A DNA stretch of 5,416 nt from Bacteroidota bacterium (GTDB lineage: Bacteria; Bacteroidota; Bacteroidia; Bacteroidales; VadinHA17), in the NCBI GenBank assembly GCA_006227095.1, contig SBFZ01000134.1:1-5416 (forward strand). The letters are read 5' to 3'. Position 1 is the first letter of the stretch. Every line of letters begins with the position of its first letter. A model generated the notes under the pieces. It ran no database searches. It had not been told where the DNA came from and saw nothing but the letters and a program-made list of their open reading frames with translations. Positions 1-5,416 of this stretch are shown here, piece by piece. The position numbers were made by a program, and so were the translations under genes.

Positions 1-182
1 CCCTCCTGTGAGAACTGCCTCACGTTGATCTCATAAAGGACCATATTGCGGGTCCAGTCGGCGTGAACAACCGAAGTCTTCAGCGGCTCAATGACTGCCG
101 ACGGTTTGGGGCGGCAGGCAACGGCCAGCACGGCTGCTCCGGCGAACAGAATTACGATCTTAATAATGTGCTCTTTCATCAT
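1..182 (-). CDS. GH13 alpha-amylase-family lipoprotein (N-terminal part; 3' end outside window)
   Basis: The frame opens with two adjacent ATG codons (182 and 179) and runs through the left edge without a stop, giving 60 full codons. The start MMKEHIIK is followed by a hydrophobic core (residues 9-22) and the lipobox-like ALAVAC-type end L19-A-V-A-C23, so signal peptidase II should cut before C23 and attach lipid there. The -3 Ala is less usual than Leu but acceptable. After a short linker, DWTRNMVLYEINVRQFSQEG (42-61) is the typical first barrel strand of GH13 alpha-amylases, which often read W..N.V.YE.NVRQ...EG. The catalytic residues lie outside the window, so activity and subfamily cannot be judged. 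It begins seven bases after the SusA-like stop without a visible Shine-Dalgarno sequence, so it is the next gene of the operon. The inferred role is maltodextrin hydrolysis by an envelope-anchored enzyme; whether it faces the periplasm or cell surface is not clear. Confidence 0.87.
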   Translation of the reverse strand, partial: MMKEHIIKIVILFAGAAVLAVACRPKPSAVIEPLKTSVVHADWTRNMVLYEINVRQFSQE

Positions 183-189
183 GGTCAGG

Positions 190-2031
190 TTATTTTAGTT
201 CAATTATCATTGCTGTTTTAGGGGCTATGGTAAATGAGCCAAGGTCTTCAATCTTCCGGCCTGAGATGATATCAGTTCCTTCTTTAAACCCCTCAATTGA
301 CTCGGCATAATTTTCACCATGGATGGTCCGGCTCTCCTTTTCGTTGTTGTTCAGGACCACCATCACGCTCTCGTCGTTGCTGTAGCGGAAATAGACATAG
401 ATGCCGTCAGCAGGTATATAATGCTTTAGTTTCCCGGTATGGATAACATCCTTCGTTTTTCTCCAGTTCAGGATTAACCTTGTATAGTCAAGGGCATCCT
501 TCTCGGGATCAGTGAGACCGGTGCCGGTGAAGACGCTCTTCCCGTCTCCGGGCCATCCGCCGGGGAAGTCATCTCTCAGCCGGCCGTCACCCTTGCTCTT
601 GTCTCCTTCCATTATTATCTCCGTTCCGTAATAGAGCTGCGGAATACCTCTTGTAGTCATTATGAATGCCAGTCCCATCTTATAGATATCCAGGCTGCTC
701 CCGGTCTGGGTAAAGAACCTGGTCATGTCATGGTTGTCAAGGAAGATGACATTCCTGAATGGCTCAGGATAGAGGAAGTCCTGTGAAAGGAGATTATAAA
801 GCCTTGACATGGCGTCTGTCGGGTTCAGCTTGCCTTCGAAGGCCCGGTGTGTGGCAAAACAGAGGGGAAGGTCAGTCAGTGATGGCAGGTTGGATCTGTA
901 TCCGTCAGGATTTACCTTGTTCAGAGCCCAGTAAGAGGCATGTGACGGATCATCATACCACACCTCCCCGACAATAAAGAATCCGGGGAACTCCTCCTCA
1001 ACCCGTTTTGCCCATCTTGCCATCATGTCAGGCTGTGGATAGGGGTAGGTATCCATCCTTATGCCGTCGAGGTCGCTGAAGGCGATCCACCAGAGGCTTG
1101 TCTGGATGAGGTAAGTCTCCACAAGCGGATTACTCTGATTGAGATCAGGCATGGTGATGTCAAACCAGCCCTTTTCCATAAGCATTTTATCCTTTTCGGA
1201 AGCGTAAGGATCCATATAGGTTGAGGCACGGTAATTGGTCCGGGTAAACTCATCAAACTGGTGTATCCAGTCGTTGGACGGAAGATCCTTCATCCACCAG
1301 TGAAATGAGCCGATATGGTTGAATATCATGTCCATGACCACCTTCATGCCTCTTTTATGAGCCTCCGCAACCAGGTTTCTGAACTCTTCATTTGAGCCAT
1401 AGCGGGGGTCGGATTTGTAGAAGTCAGTGGTTGAATATCCGTGGTATGATGAGTGATGCTGGTTGTTTTCAAGGAACGGGTTGAGCCAGATACCGGTTAC
1501 TCCCAGGGAATGGAGATAATCGAGGTTATCAGTAATCCCTTTCAGGTCACCACCATGCCTGCCTCCGGGATTGGCCCTGTTAAGCTGTTCAGTCATCCCT
1601 TCAACGTTGTCATTGGAGGTGCTGCCGTTGGCGAACCGGTCAGGCATCAGCAGGTAGATCACATCGGAGGAGTTGAATCCTCTTGCGGGACCACCCGGCC
1701 TCTCAAACAGCTGATATTCATGGGTGATCTTTTGTTTTCCCCTTGTGAATGTCAGCGTTGCAGTCCCGGGTAACGCCTTCCCGGTGATGTCAAGGTAAAC
1801 GAAGAGGTAGTTAGGGTTTTCGGTGCGGACCATTGTTTTTACCTCTATACCCGGGTAGTCTGTGGTTACCGCATAGGAGCCGATCTCCTTTCCGTGGACC
1901 ATCAACTGCAGCGATCCATCCTTCATGCCGGTGAACCATGAGGGAGGGTCTACATGATCTATCACCTGTGCTCCTGCCGGCAAAAGTGCCGTGAGCATCA
2001 GCAGGACAATCAAATGTTGTTTTTTACTCAT
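190..2031 (-). CDS. Periplasmic GH13 neopullulanase/cyclomaltodextrinase, SusA-like
   Basis: This alpha-glucan hydrolase is predicted to cut maltodextrins, cyclodextrins or pullulan-type oligomers in the periplasm. The 613 residues are close to SusA of Bacteroides thetaiotaomicron (about 617 as I recall). A signal peptide is clear: basic start, hydrophobic residues 7-18, and the cleavage motif AGA|Q after A21. Residues about 23-110 form the N-terminal cyclomaltodextrinase-type beta-sandwich (VDPPSWFTGM...LQLMVHG). The catalytic barrel spans about 120-520, with a C-terminal beta domain from about 535. GH13 regions: I DMIFNH (234-239), II GIRMD with nucleophile D327, III VGEVW with acid/base E356, IV LDNHD with D435, and region V MPDLN (294-298). 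The segment MPDRFANGSTSND (129-141) resembles the calcium site of neopullulanase-type enzymes. No key residue is missing. The ATG overlaps the GH65 stop as ATGA, implying coupled translation. Exact substrate preference cannot be read from sequence. Confidence 0.95.
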   Translation of the reverse strand: MSKKQHLIVLLMLTALLPAGAQVIDHVDPPSWFTGMKDGSLQLMVHGKEIGSYAVTTDYPGIEVKTMVRTENPNYLFVYLDITGKALPGTATLTFTRGKQKITHEYQLFERPGGPARGFNSSDVIYLLMPDRFANGSTSNDNVEGMTEQLNRANPGGRHGGDLKGITDNLDYLHSLGVTGIWLNPFLENNQHHSSYHGYSTTDFYKSDPRYGSNEEFRNLVAEAHKRGMKVVMDMIFNHIGSFHWWMKDLPSNDWIHQFDEFTRTNYRASTYMDPYASEKDKMLMEKGWFDITMPDLNQSNPLVETYLIQTSLWWIAFSDLDGIRMDTYPYPQPDMMARWAKRVEEEFPGFFIVGEVWYDDPSHASYWALNKVNPDGYRSNLPSLTDLPLCFATHRAFEGKLNPTDAMSRLYNLLSQDFLYPEPFRNVIFLDNHDMTRFFTQTGSSLDIYKMGLAFIMTTRGIPQLYYGTEIIMEGDKSKGDGRLRDDFPGGWPGDGKSVFTGTGLTDPEKDALDYTRLILNWRKTKDVIHTGKLKHYIPADGIYVYFRYSNDESVMVVLNNNEKESRTIHGENYAESIEGFKEGTDIISGRKIEDLGSFTIAPKTAMIIELK

Positions 2032-4343
2032 TGTTTTCTGAATTTCTTTTCTTCCCCGGGCTGCATGTTCACCTGTTCACCAAAGACGGCCAGAGGGATC
2101 TCTGCCCGGGAGAGGTTGACCGCGGTGACTGTACCGCCGTTGACTTCCACCCTGAGGGGATTGTTTCTGTAACGTATTATGAAGGAGTATGACTCCCACG
2201 CGGCCGGGATGACCGGGTTGAAGCATATTCTTTCATTGCGTATCCTCATACCTCCGAAGCCCTCAACAATTGCAAGCCAGGTGCCAGCCATGCTGGTTAT
2301 GTGAAGTCCGTCCTTTACCTCCCGGTTGTAATCGTCGAGGTCAAGCCTGGCGGTCCTCAGATACAGGGTATAGGCCCTTTCGGTGTCATGGAGACGTGCT
2401 GCCAGCACCGAATGGATGCTTGCCGAGAGTGACGATTCATGAACACAACGGGGTTCATAGAAGTCGAAGTTACGTCGTATGGTATCTTCGTCGAATTCAT
2501 CCTCGAAGAAGTATATTCCCTGGAGGACATCGGCCTGTTTTATGAATACTGACCGTAGTATCCGGTCCCATGACCAGTGCTGGTTGAGCGGTCTTTCAGC
2601 CGGATCAAGGTCTGAAACAGTATGCTGAATCTTATCCATGAATCCATCCTGCTGGAGGAAGATCCCAGGGTCATGATTCGCGGGCAGATGTATGTTTTCA
2701 ATTATCTCCTTCCAGTGTTTAAGCTCCGACTGGGTGTCAAGCCTGGTGCGGGCCACAACCGAGTTGTACTTCACATTGCTGGCATTCCTGAGCCACTCCA
2801 GCATGTCAGAGGTGTATTTCAGGGTCCAGCGTGCCAGTGTGTTGGTATACCAGTTGTTGTTTACGTTGTTTTCATATTCGTTCGGACCTGTAACGCCGAG
2901 GATTACATATTTCTTTCTCTCATCCGACCAGTTGCACCGTTGTGCCCAGAAACGGGACAGCGCTACAAGTACCTCAAGCCCGTACTCTGACAGATAGTCA
3001 TTGTCACCGGTATGCCTGACATAGTTGAAAATGGCATAGGCTATGGCACCGTTGCGGTGTATCTCCTCGAAGGTGATCTCCCACTCATTGTGGCATTCCT
3101 CACCGTTCATCGTCACCATGGGATACAGGGCGGCCCCGCCGGTGAACCCCAGCTTGCGGGCGTTTTCAATGGCCTTCTCCAGGTGTTTATATCTGTAAAG
3201 CAGAAGATTGCGTGCGACATGGGTGTCAGCGGTACTCAGGTAGAAGGGGAAGGCAAATGCCTCGGTATCCCAGTAGGTACTGCCGCCATACTTCTCGCCG
3301 GTGAATCCCTTCGGGCCGATGTTCAGCCTGGGGTCCTCACCGGTGTAGGTCTGGTAAAGCTGGAAGATATTGAAGCGTATTCCCTGCTGTGCTGCGATGT
3401 CTCCCCTGATGACAATATCGCCATGTTCCCATTTCTTTCCCCATGCATCACGGTGTGCCTCAAGCATTGCATCAAATCCCTTTTCTGCAGCTTTTCCGGC
3501 TGAGACCAGGGCTTTCCCGGCAAGACCTTCAACGGGGTGGTTAAATGAAGAAAGGACTGCCGCATACCCGGTAACCGTAAAAGTGTCTCCGTCTGAGTAA
3601 TCGGATGAAAATTTACAGCTGGCGGTTTTGCCGGTGGTGGTTATGGCTGTTTTTCCCCTGGCCGGCATGCCGTTCAGGACAAATGTGTTTTCCAGTGCAG
3701 TGGCAACCACGAAAGCGGTCTTGCGTGTCTGTGCAACAACAACTGCACGTTTGCCATCATGGGTTGAAGATTCGTTTTCCCAGAATTTTTCGTCATAGTT
3801 GGCATCCTCATTATATACATCTGCATTGAGCCATGGTATAAGCTCAATCTTGCCGTTTCCGCCGGTGATCTGTACCGAGTAACTTGAAGCTGCAAGTTCC
3901 GGTTGTGCCATTGAGAGAAACCGTTTTGCGGTTACCTTCGCTACCTTTCCTGAAGGCATAACTGCCTCAAAGGTCCTTGTGAGCAGTCCCTGCTTCATGT
4001 CAAGCTCACGCCGGAAGCTCCTGAGGCTGCATATGGCAAGGTCAAGCTCCTCACCGTCAATTCTTACTATTATATTTGTCCAGGAGGGAGCATTCGGCAC
4101 TTTTGCGAAATATTCAGGGTAGCCTATTTTCCACCAGCCCACCACGGTCTTGTCAGGATAGTAGACACCAGCCACATAGTTGCCCCGCAGGGTGTCACCT
4201 GAATATGTCTCTTCAAAATTGGCTCTCTGTCCCATCATGCCGTTACCCAGGGCAAATATGCTCTCTGAGTCACGGGCCCTGTCGGGTTCAAACCGGGTTT
4301 CAATTATTTTCCATTCATCAAGATGGAAACGTGAATCGCTCAT
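2028..4343 (-). CDS. Glycoside hydrolase family 65 phosphorylase, probably maltose phosphorylase
   Basis: The predicted reaction is maltose plus phosphate to glucose and beta-D-glucose 1-phosphate. The 771-residue protein has the family's normal length and no signal peptide, so it is cytoplasmic. Domains: N-terminal beta-sandwich about 10-270, linker, (alpha/alpha)6 barrel about 320-690, and a small C-terminal beta domain about 700-765. Visible motifs include GNGMMGQRANFEE (33-45), YWDTEAF (357-363), the substrate loop HNEWEITFE (418-426), GPNEYENNVNNNWYTN (486-501) with catalytic acid E489, KQADVLQG (602-609), HESSLS (635-640) and GLHITSMAGTW (679-689), the last two in the region that binds phosphate in this family. 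HNEWEITFE is the loop form I associate with maltose rather than trehalose or kojibiose phosphorylases, and pgmB next door fits a phosphorylase making beta-glucose 1-phosphate. The ATG lies six bases after the pgmB stop with no Shine-Dalgarno sequence; the TGA overlaps the next gene by four bases. Family certain; maltose as substrate likely. Confidence 0.95.
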   Translation of the reverse strand: MSDSRFHLDEWKIIETRFEPDRARDSESIFALGNGMMGQRANFEETYSGDTLRGNYVAGVYYPDKTVVGWWKIGYPEYFAKVPNAPSWTNIIVRIDGEELDLAICSLRSFRRELDMKQGLLTRTFEAVMPSGKVAKVTAKRFLSMAQPELAASSYSVQITGGNGKIELIPWLNADVYNEDANYDEKFWENESSTHDGKRAVVVAQTRKTAFVVATALENTFVLNGMPARGKTAITTTGKTASCKFSSDYSDGDTFTVTGYAAVLSSFNHPVEGLAGKALVSAGKAAEKGFDAMLEAHRDAWGKKWEHGDIVIRGDIAAQQGIRFNIFQLYQTYTGEDPRLNIGPKGFTGEKYGGSTYWDTEAFAFPFYLSTADTHVARNLLLYRYKHLEKAIENARKLGFTGGAALYPMVTMNGEECHNEWEITFEEIHRNGAIAYAIFNYVRHTGDNDYLSEYGLEVLVALSRFWAQRCNWSDERKKYVILGVTGPNEYENNVNNNWYTNTLARWTLKYTSDMLEWLRNASNVKYNSVVARTRLDTQSELKHWKEIIENIHLPANHDPGIFLQQDGFMDKIQHTVSDLDPAERPLNQHWSWDRILRSVFIKQADVLQGIYFFEDEFDEDTIRRNFDFYEPRCVHESSLSASIHSVLAARLHDTERAYTLYLRTARLDLDDYNREVKDGLHITSMAGTWLAIVEGFGGMRIRNERICFNPVIPAAWESYSFIIRYRNNPLRVEVNGGTVTAVNLSRAEIPLAVFGEQVNMQPGEEKKFRKQ

Positions 4344-4349
4344 CTTAAA

Positions 4350-4997
4350 CTACAGGTTTCTCAGTTGTTTTATCGTTATTTTTTCCAGGCCGGGAATGAC
4401 AATGCTGGCCCTGCCGAGCAGTTCCGGGCTTCCAACACCTACACACTTCATTCCTCCGGCCAGTGCTGCCTCTATTCCGGCCTGTGCATCCTCAAAAACC
4501 ACGCATGCGGAGGGATTGAGCCCCATTTCCGCGGCACCCCTGAGGAACACCTCGGGGTCAGGCTTGGCTTTTGATATTTTGTTTCCGTCAATAATCACAT
4601 CGAACATTTCGCGGAGGCCGATACCGTCAAGTATGGTGCCGGCGTTTTTGCTTGCAGATCCGATGGCTGTAAGGATTCCCTCTTTTCTCAGGGCTTTCAG
4701 GAGCTTCACGCTGCCGGGGAGGATCTCATCAGGCTTCATTCCTGAGATGAACTCCACATACCATCCGTTTTTACGTGCAGCAAGAAATTCCTTTTCCTTC
4801 TCACTTACCGTGATGCCTCCCTTGCTGAGGAGGATTTCCAGTGATGCCATCCGGCTGACACCTTTCAATGCCTCGTTGTCTTCGAGGGTGAAAACAAATC
4901 CCAGTTCCTTCGCCAGACGTCGCCAGGCCATGAAATGGTATTTGGCCGTATCAACAATGACCCCGTCGAGGTCGAAGATGCATCCTCTCAGGTCCAT
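4350..4997 (-). CDS. pgmB: Beta-phosphoglucomutase (HAD superfamily)
   Basis: This cytoplasmic enzyme converts beta-D-glucose 1-phosphate, the product of the neighbouring GH65 phosphorylase, into glucose 6-phosphate for glycolysis. The 215-residue protein matches the usual length of about 220. Numbered from the ATG at 4997, the key residues fall at the positions I recall for the Lactococcus lactis enzyme: nucleophile D9 and acid/base D11 in DLDGV, T16, H20, the cap-domain motif KGVSR at 45-49, S114 and K117 in GSASKN, K145 in KAKPDP, and E169/D170 in the Mg-binding FED motif. The helical cap occupies roughly residues 15-90. A longer version from the GTG at 5003 would add two residues, but the ribosome binding site favours the ATG. 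The stop is TAG, six bases before the GH65 gene. All catalytic residues are present, so the enzyme should be active. Confidence 0.97.
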   Translation of the reverse strand: MDLRGCIFDLDGVIVDTAKYHFMAWRRLAKELGFVFTLEDNEALKGVSRMASLEILLSKGGITVSEKEKEFLAARKNGWYVEFISGMKPDEILPGSVKLLKALRKEGILTAIGSASKNAGTILDGIGLREMFDVIIDGNKISKAKPDPEVFLRGAAEMGLNPSACVVFEDAQAGIEAALAGGMKCVGVGSPELLGRASIVIPGLEKITIKQLRNL

Positions 4998-4999
4998 TG

Positions 5000-5008
5000 T
5001 CACCTCCT
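5000..5008 (-). promoter_or_regulatory. Strong Shine-Dalgarno sequence of pgmB, overlapping the transporter stop codon
   Basis: The minus strand reads AGGAGGTGACAATG. The nine bases AGGAGGTGA can pair fully with the usual 3' end of bacterial 16S rRNA. The core AGGAGG lies 5 bases before the ATG at 4997, an ideal distance, but it overlaps the GTG at 5003, which therefore could not use it. The site thus decides the start of pgmB. Its last three bases are the transporter stop codon, so ribosomes finishing the transporter end on the site, which suggests translational coupling. Confidence 0.85.
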
Positions 5009-5416
5009 GTCATCAACGTCTTTTACAAAATTCACCGAGAGGGCTGCAATAATCATGGAAACACCGCCTGCAACCAGCGCCAGCATAGTATTTCCGGAGA
5101 ACAGATGTTTGACCATGCTGCCGAGAATACTTGCTGCCAGGATCTGGGGTATCACTATGAAGAAATTGAATATGCCCATGTAAATACCCATTTTGTTATG
5201 GGGCAGTGACCCTGTAAGGATGGCATATGGCATGGAGAGTATGCTGGCCCATGCAAGGCCGATCCCGAGCATCGGGAGAACAAGCATGCCGGGAGTATTT
5301 ATCAGGGTTATTGACACAAGACTCAATCCTCCTGCGAGGAGGCTTATGGCATGTGTTATCTTGCGTGAGGTGGCTCTGGCAAGCACGGGAAGCAGGAAGG
5401 CCACCACTGCTGCAAA
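5000..5416 (-). CDS. MFS sugar transporter, probably maltose:cation symporter (C-terminal part; 5' end outside window)
   Basis: The reading frame is open to the right edge and ends at a TGA, giving the last 138 residues. An apparent start at 5407 is only an internal GTG (Val); the true start lies beyond the window. Five hydrophobic stretches fit transmembrane helices 8-12 of a 12-helix MFS protein: visible residues about 1-13, 23-39, 44-67, 79-99 and 110-130. A short basic loop (RATSRK) sits between the first two, as expected on the cytoplasmic side. The segment WASILSMPYAIL followed by GIYMGIFN and IPQ resembles the GPH/SLC45-like sugar transporters that accompany maltose phosphorylase genes in Bacteroidota. 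The inferred role is inner-membrane uptake of maltose or short maltodextrins, resting mainly on the neighbouring pgmB and GH65 genes. The last codons (DDRR) coincide with the ribosome binding site of pgmB. The family call is firm; the substrate is inferred. Confidence 0.9.
   Translation of the reverse strand, partial: FAAVVAFLLPVLARATSRKITHAISLLAGGLSLVSITLINTPGMLVLPMLGIGLAWASILSMPYAILTGSLPHNKMGIYMGIFNFFIVIPQILAASILGSMVKHLFSGNTMLALVAGGVSMIIAALSVNFVKDVDDRR

Noticed and set aside
183..189. Possible separate promoter for the GH13 lipoprotein gene.
   Set aside because: The gap is only seven bases and any promoter would lie inside the SusA-like gene; I saw no clear Bacteroidota-type promoter elements (TTTG and TAnnTTTG at suitable spacing) there.
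3012..3503. A 163-codon plus-strand frame inside the GH65 gene, with several shorter ones nearby.
   Set aside because: All lie opposite conserved GH65 sequence and show no domain, signal or plausible start region.
4347..4359. Small inverted repeat (AAAC/GTTT) at the pgmB stop, considered as a terminator.
   Set aside because: The stem is only 4 bp and AT-rich, without a T-run, and the next gene starts six bases after the pgmB stop.
5001..5003. GTG at 5003 as the pgmB start, giving a GTGA overlap with the transporter stop.
   Set aside because: It lies inside the AGGAGGTGA site, which is ideally spaced for the ATG at 4997. Numbering from that ATG also aligns residue for residue with known beta-phosphoglucomutases.
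4180..5052. A 290-codon open frame on the plus strand, antisense to pgmB and the start of the GH65 gene.
   Set aside because: It crosses two well-supported minus-strand genes whose catalytic motifs are intact. Its product is Ser/Pro/Arg-rich without a recognisable domain. It looks like a by-product of codon usage in the opposite frame.
5328..5342. Perfect inverted repeat CCTCCTGCGAGGAGG inside the transporter gene, which on the minus strand also contains AGGAGG.
   Set aside because: It encodes Leu-Leu-Ala-Gly-Gly of a membrane helix, has only a 6-bp stem with a 3-base loop, no following T-run, and no convincing internal gene start. Most likely chance in Leu/Gly codons.

Overview
The window is one tightly packed minus-strand gene cluster. 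Read in the direction of transcription (right to left), it encodes the C-terminal part of a sugar transporter of the major facilitator superfamily (MFS), beta-phosphoglucomutase, a family GH65 maltose phosphorylase, a periplasmic GH13 neopullulanase/cyclomaltodextrinase of the SusA type, and the start of a second GH13 enzyme made as a lipoprotein. Both edge genes are cut by the window. No RNA gene, mobile element, CRISPR array, terminator or convincing promoter was seen, and no intergenic gap exceeds 7 bases.

The source looks like a member of the Bacteroidota, judged on gene order and protein style rather than a search. The SusA-like enzyme has a signal peptide cut before Gln, and the transporter/pgmB/GH65/GH13 order is typical of starch and maltodextrin loci in that phylum. 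Three of the four visible starts lack a Shine-Dalgarno sequence and one follows an A-rich leader, which is also common there. The exact lineage cannot be told.

Layout: 5000-5416 transporter (5' end outside the window); 4350-4997 pgmB; 2028-4343 GH65; 190-2031 SusA-like GH13; 1-182 GH13 lipoprotein (3' end outside). Junctions are +2 bases (or a 4-base overlap if the upstream GTG is used), +6, -4 and +7. All five genes are therefore very probably one operon with translational coupling at two joints.

Inferred pathway: the GH13 enzymes in the envelope cut maltodextrins to maltose. The transporter carries maltose across the inner membrane. The cytoplasmic GH65 enzyme splits it with phosphate into glucose and beta-glucose 1-phosphate, and PgmB turns the latter into glucose 6-phosphate. 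This saves one ATP per maltose compared with hydrolysis. It is a well-known type of locus. I found no sign of an undescribed system; the more interesting points are translation signals and substrate-specificity details.
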